Positions 11,507 through 19,098 of a DNA stretch of 52,454 bases are shown here, piece by piece. Source of the DNA: an uncultured Eubacteriales bacterium (lineage in GTDB: Bacteria; Bacillota; Clostridia; Christensenellales; Aristaeellaceae). Within the stretch, counting starts at the first letter, position 1, and each line of letters opens with the position of its first letter. Both the position numbers and the translations under genes were made by a program. Under the pieces are notes generated by a model. The model searched no databases, was not told the origin of the DNA, and saw only the letters and a list, made by a program, of their open reading frames with translations. The stretch is taken from assembly GCA_902773895.1 (NCBI GenBank), contig CACYGB010000004.1:1-52454 (forward strand). Direction: 5' to 3'.

Positions 11507-13677
11507 TCTTCCACCGCCTTCAGCGTATACAGCAAGCTGGCCGCGTCGCCCTGCTTCACCGGGCACAGCAGGCCGGAATACATCAGTTCATCCCCAAAGT
11601 AAGTTTCGCCCGTTTCCTCCACCCGGTATTTGGCGTCCGCCTTCAGGCCCCGCAGCTTTACCAGCGCCGGCGCCCGGTTGGCCAGGGTTTGGGCGCGCAC
11701 AAAAGTGAACACCGCTTCAGCCTGATCCCCGGACACGCTGATCCAGGCCGTATCGTTGCACTCAAAGGGCGACAGCAGCCGGTAGAGGCTGCCCCGGGCG
11801 CGGGTTTCTTCCGTGTCCTGGGCGTACTTGACCTGGGCAACCATGGCGGACCGTTCATCCTCCGTCAGCTTCCGGGGATCCAGTTCGTACCCGAAGCAGC
11901 CGCCCAGCGCCACGGCAAAGCGGGTTTCGATGGGCGTGACGCGTCCGGTCTGGTGGTTGGGCACGGCGCTTACATGGCTGCCCATGGCGGACGGCGGCAG
12001 GAAGAAGGTGGTGCCGTACTGGATCTGGCAGCGGCTCAGGGCGTCGGTGTTGTCGGAGCACCAGAACTGCGGCACATAATACAGCATCCCGGGGTCAAAC
12101 CGGCCGCCGCCGGAAGAACATCCTTCGAAAAGCACGTCCGGGAAAGCCTTCACCAGCCGCTCCATCACGCTGTACAGGCCCAGAATATAGCGGTGCGGCA
12201 GCTCCCGCTGCTGCTCCGGCGGCAGCGCGGAGGAGCCGATGTTGGAGAAATTGCGGTTCATGTCCCATTTCAGGTAAACCGCCCGGCTGGCCTTCAGGGT
12301 GTCGGAAACAGACTGCACCACAAAGTCCTGCACGTCCTTGCGGCTCATATCCAGCGTCAGCTGGTGCCGGCTGGTAATGCCGGCGCGCCCCGGGATATGG
12401 ATGGCCCAATCGGGATGCGCGCGGTACAGATCGCTGTCCGGGGACACCATTTCCGGCTCCATCCACAGGCCGAATTTCAGCCCCAGCGCCCGCACCCGGT
12501 CCGCCAGCCGGCCCAGGCCGCCGGGCAGCTTGGTTTTGTCCACCTGCCAGTCGCCCAGGGAGGTGGTATCGTCATTCCGGTGGCCGAACCAGCCGTCGTC
12601 CATGACGAACAATTCCACGCCCGCCTCGGCGGCGGACTGGGCGATGGACACCAGCTTTTCTTCGTCAAAATCGAAATATGCCGCCTCCCAGCTGTTGAGC
12701 AGCACCGGCCGGTGGGCGCCGACCCATTTCCGGGGCAGCAGATGCTTTTCCCACAGGCTGTGGAAGGCGCGGCTCATGCCGCCCAGCCCCTCCGTGCTGT
12801 ACACCAGCACCGCTTCCGGCGTCTGGAAGGATTCGCCGGAGGAAAGCAGCCAGGAAAACTCCCGGTCGTTGAGCCCCAGCAGCAGCCGGGCGGCGCTGTT
12901 CTGGTACACCGCGGCGTCCGCCGTGAAATTGCCGCTGTACACCAGCGCCGCGCCAACGGCCTCCCCCGCGTCCTCGGTGGTTTCCCTCCGGGCCAGCGCC
13001 AGGAAGGGAGACTGCTGCAGGCTGCTGGCGCCGCACCGGGTGGATACGCCCTGATGGCCCGGCGTCAAAGGACGACGGTACACACTGCGTTCCCGGGCCC
13101 AGGAGCCGCTGAGGGTGATCAGATCCCACCGGTCGTCCGGCAGATCCAAACACAGGCTCATGGCGCAGGTCACGCGCAGATCCGCCAGGCTGCCGTTGGT
13201 CAGCTTCACGCTGCGGGCGATGGCGTCGCAGTCGTCAAACACCGTGTAAAGCAGTTCCGCCTGCAGATTGCTCTGCTGATCCTTCAGCAGCACGCGCAGC
13301 GTCTGGGCGTTTTCCCCGAAGGTGGCGGGAAGCCCTTCCAGCGCGGGCTTGCCTTTTTCGATCACCGCGGAAACAAAACGCAAATCCGCCGCCTCCGACC
13401 CGTCGGCGTTTTCCACCCGCAGCGCGCCTTCCCGCTGGTCGCCCAGGCCGAAGGACGGGTATTCCTGAGGCAGCCGGTCCAGCCCGCATTCCTGCAGGGT
13501 GAAATTGTAGGTGTCGCCGCTTCCCACGCTGCGCAGCACGGGATCCGGATTCAGCCGGTTCAGCCGCCGGCCGAAGTAAATGTGCGCCAGCGCGTTTTCC
13601 GGCATCACGCGCAGGATATAGCTGATGCGCTCGTTGCGCAGATGAAACAAATTGCCTTCCCGGATAATTTCCGCCAT
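11503..13677 (-). CDS. Alpha-galactosidase, GH36
   Basis: This enzyme removes alpha-1,6-galactose side chains. Its 724 residues fit the usual bacterial GH36 enzyme: an N-terminal beta-supersandwich (about 1-330), a TIM barrel beginning near RPVLLNSWEAAYFDFDE, and a C-terminal beta-sheet domain. The nucleophile is D472 in YLKWDMNR and the acid/base D542 in CSDNTDAL. The spacing of 70 residues is that of the characterised family. There is no signal peptide, so it works on imported galactomanno-oligosaccharides or raffinose-type sugars. It is the second gene of the operon, 15 bases after the epimerase. Confidence 0.95.
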   Translation of the reverse strand: MAEIIREGNLFHLRNERISYILRVMPENALAHIYFGRRLNRLNPDPVLRSVGSGDTYNFTLQECGLDRLPQEYPSFGLGDQREGALRVENADGSEAADLRFVSAVIEKGKPALEGLPATFGENAQTLRVLLKDQQSNLQAELLYTVFDDCDAIARSVKLTNGSLADLRVTCAMSLCLDLPDDRWDLITLSGSWARERSVYRRPLTPGHQGVSTRCGASSLQQSPFLALARRETTEDAGEAVGAALVYSGNFTADAAVYQNSAARLLLGLNDREFSWLLSSGESFQTPEAVLVYSTEGLGGMSRAFHSLWEKHLLPRKWVGAHRPVLLNSWEAAYFDFDEEKLVSIAQSAAEAGVELFVMDDGWFGHRNDDTTSLGDWQVDKTKLPGGLGRLADRVRALGLKFGLWMEPEMVSPDSDLYRAHPDWAIHIPGRAGITSRHQLTLDMSRKDVQDFVVQSVSDTLKASRAVYLKWDMNRNFSNIGSSALPPEQQRELPHRYILGLYSVMERLVKAFPDVLFEGCSSGGGRFDPGMLYYVPQFWCSDNTDALSRCQIQYGTTFFLPPSAMGSHVSAVPNHQTGRVTPIETRFAVALGGCFGYELDPRKLTEDERSAMVAQVKYAQDTEETRARGSLYRLLSPFECNDTAWISVSGDQAEAVFTFVRAQTLANRAPALVKLRGLKADAKYRVEETGETYFGDELMYSGLLCPVKQGDAASLLYTLKAVEE

Positions 13678-13692
13678 GATTTTATCCCCCTC

Positions 13693-14865
13693 TTATATGT
13701 CCGGATTCCGCCGGATCCATTCCATGCACATGCGGCCGTTGTGATACGGGCATTTCCAGGGCTCCACGATGTCCCCGTCGCTGCCCGGAGTGCCGTCCTC
13801 CTTCAGGTACCAGAACCACTCGCCGCCGGGACGGTGATCCGCCAGGGCATCCCGGATGTACGCCCATTGGGTGCGGACGGCGTTTTTGTACCGTTCCTCG
13901 CCCGTCTTTTCCCAGGCGTTCAAAAAGCCCAGCAGCGCCTCGGCCTGCACCCACCAGATGCGCTTCTGATTGACCACGCCTTTTTCGCATTCATTGGCAA
14001 AGCCGTGATCGGTGAAGGCCGCGCGCCAGGTGTGGTCCGCCATGTCCAGCAGCAGCGGCCGGATGCGGGCGGTCAGGGCCGGGTCGTCCAGCGCCTCCAG
14101 CGTCTTTTCCGTCAGCCAGCTGGTTTCGATGTCGTGGCCGAAGGAATGCAGGTCGATCAGCGAGCGGTAGTCGTGATCGAAGAACACCTCCTGCCGTTTT
14201 TTCTGCCGGTTGTAGATCTTGTTTTCAAAAATGTCCAGGATCTCATAGAGCCTGGATTTCACCGCTTCATCCGGCCAGGCCCGGTACAGCCCCGTGTACC
14301 CTTCCATCACGTGAAGCAGGGTGTTCATGGTGCGGCCGGCCATCACCCCGTTTTCGCTGAGCTTTTCGTTGCTTTCGGGCTGCCAGTCCGCGGTGAACGC
14401 CTCCAGGTAGCCGCCCGCGTCCCGGCATTTGGTTTCGATGATGCCAAACAGCGCCCGGGCCCGGTCCAGCGCTTCCTGATGCCCGGAAGCGCGGAAATAG
14501 GCCGACAGGGCGTAAATGGCAAAGGCCTGGTTGTACGTGTGCTTGGTGCCGTCCGCCACGGTACCGTCCGCGTGCAGGGCCCAGTAAACCCCGCCGTTTT
14601 TTTCGTCCGTCATGCGGCAGAGCATGGCGTACGCGTGATCCGCATCCGCCAGCAGCGCCTTTTCGCCCAGCAGCAGGTACGCTTCCGAAAAAAACCACAG
14701 AATCCGGCTGTTCAGAATGCATCCTTTGTCCGCATCCGGATAACGCGCCAGATCAAAGTCCACGCGGCCGATATAGCCGCCCCTTTGGTCGTCCCGCAGG
14801 CTTCTCCAGAAGGGCAGGATGCGGTCCGTCAGCTCCGCGCGGATTTCCTCTGTCATTTGCGTCAT
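13693..14865 (-). CDS. Cellobiose/mannobiose 2-epimerase (AGE superfamily)
   Basis: The enzyme epimerises C2 of the reducing-end sugar of beta-1,4-disaccharides, turning mannobiose into mannosyl-glucose, the substrate of the GH130 phosphorylase three genes downstream. The 390-residue (alpha/alpha)6-barrel protein has the family blocks GGYIGRVDFD, LNSRILWFFSEAYLL, SFGHDIETSWL (catalytic histidine region) and VNQKRIWWVQAEALLGFLNA. I chose the ATG at 14865 because an AGGAG site lies 7 bases upstream; a longer frame from 14910 would extend nearly to the promoter -10 element. First gene of the operon. An N-acylglucosamine 2-epimerase is the alternative, but GHDIE and the GH130 partner favour a disaccharide. 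Confidence 0.9.
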   Translation of the reverse strand: MTQMTEEIRAELTDRILPFWRSLRDDQRGGYIGRVDFDLARYPDADKGCILNSRILWFFSEAYLLLGEKALLADADHAYAMLCRMTDEKNGGVYWALHADGTVADGTKHTYNQAFAIYALSAYFRASGHQEALDRARALFGIIETKCRDAGGYLEAFTADWQPESNEKLSENGVMAGRTMNTLLHVMEGYTGLYRAWPDEAVKSRLYEILDIFENKIYNRQKKRQEVFFDHDYRSLIDLHSFGHDIETSWLTEKTLEALDDPALTARIRPLLLDMADHTWRAAFTDHGFANECEKGVVNQKRIWWVQAEALLGFLNAWEKTGEERYKNAVRTQWAYIRDALADHRPGGEWFWYLKEDGTPGSDGDIVEPWKCPYHNGRMCMEWIRRNPDI

Positions 14866-14924
14866 TTTCTTCTCCTGTGTCCGGGCACTTTTCCCGAAAA
14901 ATGCGCCCAAAAAGCCACAATAAC

Positions 14925-14952
14925 ATTATAAACCCTTTCCGGTGAATGTCAA
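14925..14952 (-). promoter_or_regulatory. Near-consensus sigma-A promoter of the mannan operon
   Basis: On the minus strand a perfect TTGACA (14947-14952) and a perfect TATAAT (14925-14930) are separated by 16 bases. The epimerase ATG lies 60 bases downstream of the -10. This is the strongest promoter-like sequence in the window. Such a strong core suggests control by a repressor or by catabolite repression, but no operator is obvious. Confidence 0.85.
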
Positions 14953-15030
14953 TGAAAAAGCAGGGTTCCCGGACTCTTTCCGGGCGGAAAATGATATGCT
15001 TTTTTTATCGCGATCCATTCACCGGCTTTA

Positions 15031-15060
15031 TTGGACAAACGGCGCCGCATCCGGTATAAT
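15031..15060 (+). promoter_or_regulatory. Sigma-A promoter of the metF-metH operon
   Basis: TTGGAC (15031-15036) and TATAAT (15055-15060) are separated by 18 bases. Transcription would start near 15067, leaving a leader of about 42 bases. That is too short for a SAM or cobalamin riboswitch. The leader holds a small perfect hairpin (7-bp stem GGCCCGC/GCGGGCC, about 15068-15091). Confidence 0.75.
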
Positions 15061-15108
15061 AAAGGCAGGCCCGCGCTGTATTCTGCGGGCCGGACAGGGA
15101 GAAACGAT

Positions 15109-15981
15109 ATGGAAGCATCCGTCCTTCAGCGGCTGCTGGATTCCGGCCGCAGGCCCATCCTGGCGGAGCTGGATCCGCCCCGGCAGGAAGCCCCGGCCGC
15201 TTTTCTGGCCGCCGCCCGGGAATTATACGCCTGCGGGGCCGACCTGATCACCGTGGCCGACTGTCCCATCGGCCGCGCCAGCATTGACGCCAGCATGGTA
15301 GCCGCCAAGCTGAAGCGCGAATCCGGCGTGGAGGTGCTGCCCCACATGGCCTGCCGGGACCGGAACCTAAACGCCATCAAAGCCCTGCTGATGGGGCTGG
15401 ATATGGAAGGCGTGCGCCAGGTGCTGCTGATCACCGGAGATCCGGTTTCCCACGAGGATGAGCAGCAGGTCAAGGGCGTATTCCAGCTGAACGCCAAAAC
15501 GCTGGCAAAGGCCGTCAGCGGTCTGAGCCGCCAGGGCAAGCTGGCAGATTTTTACCTGTGCGGCGCGCTGAACATCAACGCCCGAAATTTCGATGCGGAG
15601 ATCAGCAAAGCCCGGGAAAAAGAGCAAAACGGCATCCGCGCCTTCCTGACCCAGCCCGTTTGCAGCCGCCGGGCGGCCGACAATCTGCGCCTGGCCCGGG
15701 AACAGCTGAAGGGGCGGCTGCTGGGCGGCCTGTTCCCCGTCGTCAGCTATAACAACGCCCGCTTTCTGCAGCGGGAGGTGGCCGGCATGGCCATCGACGA
15801 AAGCATTGTCGCGTCCTATGCCGGGCTGGACCGGGCGCAGGGAGAAGCCCGGGGACTGCAATTATGCCTGGACGCCGCCCGGGACATCGCGCCCTGGGTG
15901 GACGGCTACTACATCATGACGCCGTTTAGGCGCGTGGCGCTGGTGAAGGCCCTGATGGCGCACCTGCGCCGCATGCCCTGA
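15109..15981 (+). CDS. metF: Methylenetetrahydrofolate reductase
   Basis: A flavoprotein that reduces 5,10-methylene-THF to 5-methyl-THF, the methyl donor for MetH. The 290-residue TIM-barrel protein begins with the catalytic-Glu motif ILAELDPPRQ (residues 17-26), then GADLITVADCPIGRAS, PHMACRDRN, VLLITGDPVS (flavin-binding loop) and FLTQPVCS. The LDPP motif and length resemble the MTHFR module fused to homocysteine methyltransferase domains in Firmicutes. The ATG at 15109 follows an AGGGAGA site; an upstream in-frame TTG lies inside the promoter and is rejected. It heads a three-gene methyl-transfer operon. No separate MetV-type zinc protein is seen next to it. Confidence 0.93.
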   Translation: MEASVLQRLLDSGRRPILAELDPPRQEAPAAFLAAARELYACGADLITVADCPIGRASIDASMVAAKLKRESGVEVLPHMACRDRNLNAIKALLMGLDMEGVRQVLLITGDPVSHEDEQQVKGVFQLNAKTLAKAVSGLSRQGKLADFYLCGALNINARNFDAEISKAREKEQNGIRAFLTQPVCSRRAADNLRLAREQLKGRLLGGLFPVVSYNNARFLQREVAGMAIDESIVASYAGLDRAQGEARGLQLCLDAARDIAPWVDGYYIMTPFRRVALVKALMAHLRRMP

Positions 15982-15994
15982 GGAGGGAAGCGCG

Positions 15995-16654
15995 ATGACG
16001 GACTTTCTCCTGGAGGAAGCGCTGCGCTACCTGGGCGCGGCCCGGGCGGACGAAGCCACGCGCCGTGCCGTGGCGGAAACCGCGCAAACGCTGCGGGGAA
16101 CCATTTCCCCGCGGTTTGTGTACCGGGTGTTTGACCTGGAAAAGAAGGGCGGCGCGCCGTTCCTGCCGGACGCCGGGCTGACGCTGCCGGGAAAGCTGGC
16201 GCGCCGGATGCTGGAAGGCTGCGGCAAGGCTGCATTGCTGATCTGCACCCTGGGGGCCGGCTTTGACGCCCGGATGCGGCACATGCAGGCCCGGGACATG
16301 GCCGGGGCCGTAATCCTGGACGCCTGCGGCAGCGCGTGGGTGGAAGCGGGCTGCCGCGAAGCGGAAAAAGCCATCGCCGCCCGGCATCCCGGCTGGTTTC
16401 TGACCGACCGCTTCAGCCCCGGATACGGAGATCTGCCCCTGACGCTGCAGCCGGACTGGCTGCGGATCCTGGACGCGGAAAAACGCCTGGGGGTGCAGGC
16501 CGCCGAAAGCTGCCAGCTGATCCCCGCCAAAACGGTGACCGCCGTGATCGGCCTGTCCCGTCAGCCGCAGCCGGCCCGCATCAGGGGCTGTGCGTACTGT
16601 GCCCTGAAAAACACCTGTACCGCGCGGGAAAGGGGGATTTGCCGTGCCACTTGA
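15995..16654 (+). CDS. Stand-alone MetH reactivation (AdoMet-binding) domain protein
   Basis: The 219-residue protein matches the C-terminal activation domain of cobalamin-dependent methionine synthase, which binds S-adenosylmethionine to re-methylate oxidised cob(II)alamin. The key signature RFSPGYGDLPL (about residues 146-156) is followed by a stretch with AEKRLGVQAAESCQLIPAKT, both typical of the domain. It ends in a Cys-containing tail (GCAYCALKNTCTARERGIC), with four Cys after residue 195. The stop overlaps the metH GTG start by 11 bases, implying coupled translation with the core enzyme. An AGGAGGGAAG site precedes the ATG. The tail might bind metal or a cluster; that is inference. Confidence 0.9.
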   Translation: MTDFLLEEALRYLGAARADEATRRAVAETAQTLRGTISPRFVYRVFDLEKKGGAPFLPDAGLTLPGKLARRMLEGCGKAALLICTLGAGFDARMRHMQARDMAGAVILDACGSAWVEAGCREAEKAIAARHPGWFLTDRFSPGYGDLPLTLQPDWLRILDAEKRLGVQAAESCQLIPAKTVTAVIGLSRQPQPARIRGCAYCALKNTCTARERGICRAT

Positions 16655-18983
16655 TCTGCACAAACGCATCCTGCTGGACGGCGCCATGGGAACCATGCTG
16701 CAAAGCAGTGGACTTCGTCCCGGGGAAAACGCCGAGGTGTGGAACCTGACGCAGCCCGAACGCATCGAGCGCGTGCACCGGGCTTACCTGGCCGCGGGCA
16801 GCCAGGTGATCTACGCCAACACCTTCGGGGCCAACCGGCTCAAGCTGAAAAAAACCGGCCATACCCCCGATGAAATCATTGCCGCCGGCCTGCGTGCCGC
16901 CCGGCACGCCCTGCAGGGCACCGGCGCGCTGGCCGCCCTGGACGTGGGGCCGCTGGGCGCGCTGCTGGAGCCGCTGGGAACGCTGACCTTCGAGGAGGCT
17001 TACGATCTTTTTGCCGAAATGATGGTCAGCGGGCAGCGCCACGGCGCGGACCTGATCGTGATCGAAACCATGACGGACCTGTACGAGGCCAAGGCGGCGC
17101 TGCTGGCCGCAAAGGAAAATACCGCTCTGCCCGTATTCGTCACCATGAGCTTTGACGCAAACGGCCGCACCTTCACCGGCTGCACCGCGGCGTCCATGGC
17201 CCGGGTGCTGGAAGGCCTGGGGGCCGACGCTGTGGGCGTCAACTGCTCCCTGGGGCCCCGGGAAATGCTGCCGGTGATCCGGGAGATCCGCCGCCACACG
17301 CGCCTGCCGCTGATTGCCAAGCCCAATGCCGGCCTGCCGGATCCCGTCGACGGGCGCTACAGCCTGTCCGCGGCGGATTTTGCCGCCGATATGGAAAAGA
17401 TCGCCGGCGAGGGCGTCACCATCCTGGGCGGCTGCTGCGGCACCGATCCCGACTATATCCGCGCGCTTTCCGGCCTTTCCCCTGCCGCTCCGGCCCCGGA
17501 TGCCTTCCGGCCCTGCAGCTTCCTGTGCACACCCACCGTGCCGCTGCCCATCGACCGGGTGCGCGTCATCGGCGAGCGCATCAACCCCACGGGGAAAAAG
17601 CGCTTTCAGCAGGCGCTGCTGGAAAACGACCTGGATTACATTGTGGACACCGCCATCCAGCAAATGGACGCGGGCGCCGAGATCCTGGACGTGAACGTGG
17701 GTTACCCCGGCGTGGAGGAAAAAACTATGCTGCCCCGGGTGGTCAAGGCCCTGCAGGCCGCCGTCGACATTCCCCTGCAGTTGGACAGCGCCGACCCGGA
17801 GGCCCTGGAAGCGGGCCTGCGGGTGTATAACGGCAAGGCGTCGGTGAATTCCGTCAACGGGGATCCCCAGGTGCTGGGCCGCATCCTGCCGCTGGTGAAA
17901 AAGTACGGCGCCGCCGTGGTGGGCCTGACCCTGGACGAAGCCGGATTGCCGGATACCGCCCAACGGCGGCTGGCCATCGCCCGGCGCATCCTGGACAGCG
18001 CTCTGGCCCTTGGCATTCCCCGGGAGGACGTGTGGATCGACTGCCTGACGCTCACCGTGTCCGCCCAGCAGGAGCAGGCCGCGGAAACGCTGAAGGCGGT
18101 GGAAACCGTGTCCCGGCAGTGGGGGCTGCAGACGGTGCTGGGCGTCAGCAATATTTCCTTCGGGCTGCCCAATCGCTCCCTGGTCACCCGGGCATTCCTG
18201 GCGCAGGCGCTGCGCTGCGGGCTGACGCTGCCCATCGTGAACCCCGCGGAAACCATGGACATGATCGCCGCCTGCCGGGTGCTGGGGAACGAGGACGAGC
18301 AAAGCCGGCGCTATGTGGCCCGGTTTGCCGCCCTGCCCGAAAAAACGGCCGCCCCCGGCAGCCGCCTGACCCTGGAGGAGGCTGTGCAGCGCGGCTTCAG
18401 GGCCGAGGCCGGCGCCCTGGCCCGGGAGGCGCTGAAGGAGCAGGACGAAATGGAGCTGGTGGAGTGCCGCCTGATCCCCGCGCTGGATCAGGTGGGCGCC
18501 GATTACGAACGCGGCGCCGTGTTCCTGCCCCAGCTGCTGTCCGCCGCCCAGGCGGCCCAGGCTGTGTTTGAGGTCATCCGTGCTTCCCTGCTGCAAAAGG
18601 GGCGGCACGCCGTCAGCAAGGGCACCGTGCTGATCGCCACCGTGCAGGGCGATATTCACGACATCGGCAAGAACATCGTGAAAACGGTGCTGGAAAACTA
18701 CGGGTACACGGTGATCGACCTGGGCAAGGATGTGAAGCCGGAAATCATCACCCGGCGCGCCGCGGAAACGGGCGCATCGCTGGTGGGCCTGTCCGCCCTG
18801 ATGACCACCACGCTGCCCGCCATGGAGGATACCGTGCGGCAGTTGAAAGCCCTGCCCCATCCCCCGCGGATCATGGTGGGCGGCGCAGTGGTCACATCGG
18901 CATACGCCGAAAAAATCGGTGCGGACTTTTACGCCCGGGACGCCCGGGCTGCCGTCGAAGCCGCCCGGCAGGTGTTCGGCTGA
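16644..18983 (+). CDS. metH: Cobalamin-dependent methionine synthase core (no activation domain)
   Basis: MetH moves the methyl group of 5-methyl-THF to homocysteine through cobalamin. The 779-residue protein has the homocysteine-binding barrel (about 1-285; zinc ligands in VNCSLGP and GGCCGTDP), the pterin-binding domain (about 300-560; GERINPTGKK), the cobalamin cap domain (about 570-650) and the B12-binding Rossmann domain (about 655-779). The last contains the cobalt-ligating His motif GDIHDIGKN. The usual C-terminal reactivation domain is missing and is supplied by the preceding overlapping gene. I take GTG at 16644 as start, with AGGGGG 8 bases upstream; an in-frame alternative inside the Hcy domain is not needed. 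Confidence 0.95.
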   Translation: MPLDLHKRILLDGAMGTMLQSSGLRPGENAEVWNLTQPERIERVHRAYLAAGSQVIYANTFGANRLKLKKTGHTPDEIIAAGLRAARHALQGTGALAALDVGPLGALLEPLGTLTFEEAYDLFAEMMVSGQRHGADLIVIETMTDLYEAKAALLAAKENTALPVFVTMSFDANGRTFTGCTAASMARVLEGLGADAVGVNCSLGPREMLPVIREIRRHTRLPLIAKPNAGLPDPVDGRYSLSAADFAADMEKIAGEGVTILGGCCGTDPDYIRALSGLSPAAPAPDAFRPCSFLCTPTVPLPIDRVRVIGERINPTGKKRFQQALLENDLDYIVDTAIQQMDAGAEILDVNVGYPGVEEKTMLPRVVKALQAAVDIPLQLDSADPEALEAGLRVYNGKASVNSVNGDPQVLGRILPLVKKYGAAVVGLTLDEAGLPDTAQRRLAIARRILDSALALGIPREDVWIDCLTLTVSAQQEQAAETLKAVETVSRQWGLQTVLGVSNISFGLPNRSLVTRAFLAQALRCGLTLPIVNPAETMDMIAACRVLGNEDEQSRRYVARFAALPEKTAAPGSRLTLEEAVQRGFRAEAGALAREALKEQDEMELVECRLIPALDQVGADYERGAVFLPQLLSAAQAAQAVFEVIRASLLQKGRHAVSKGTVLIATVQGDIHDIGKNIVKTVLENYGYTVIDLGKDVKPEIITRRAAETGASLVGLSALMTTTLPAMEDTVRQLKALPHPPRIMVGGAVVTSAYAEKIGADFYARDARAAVEAARQVFG

Positions 18984-19005
18984 TTCCTTTTTTTGCCTCC
19001 GGCAA

Positions 19006-19034
19006 TTGACGAAACGTGAAAAATCCAATACAAT
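19006..19034 (+). promoter_or_regulatory. Sigma-A promoter of the ABC exporter pair
   Basis: TTGACG (19006-19011) and TACAAT (19029-19034) are spaced by 17 bases. The transcript would begin almost directly with a stem-loop at about 19042-19069 (arms AGAGGGGCTGTT and AACAGCCTCT, loop ATTG, then a short T-rich stretch). That stem-loop could also serve as the metH-operon terminator or as an attenuator. Confidence 0.7.
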
Positions 19035-19041
19035 GTGCGGC

Positions 19042-19069
19042 AGAGGGGCTGTTATTGAACAGCCTCTTT
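19042..19069 (+). terminator. Stem-loop with short T-rich tail between metH and the exporter genes
   Basis: An almost perfect 10-bp stem with one bulged G and an ATTG loop is followed by TTTCTT. It lies downstream of the metH stop and just downstream of the exporter promoter. It may terminate metF-metH read-through, act as a leader attenuator, or stabilise the 5' end of the mRNA. The sequence does not decide between these. Confidence 0.45.
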
Positions 19070-19098
19070 CTTCAAAAAACAAGCGAAGGGGCAACGCC

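Noticed and set aside
11689-14931. Plus-strand frame of 1080 codons opposite the alpha-galactosidase and epimerase
   Set aside because: Shadow of two GC3-biased genes; catalytic residues and motifs exist only on the minus strand.
15061-15108. SAM or cobalamin riboswitch before metF
   Set aside because: The predicted leader is only about 42 bases with one small hairpin, too short for either class.
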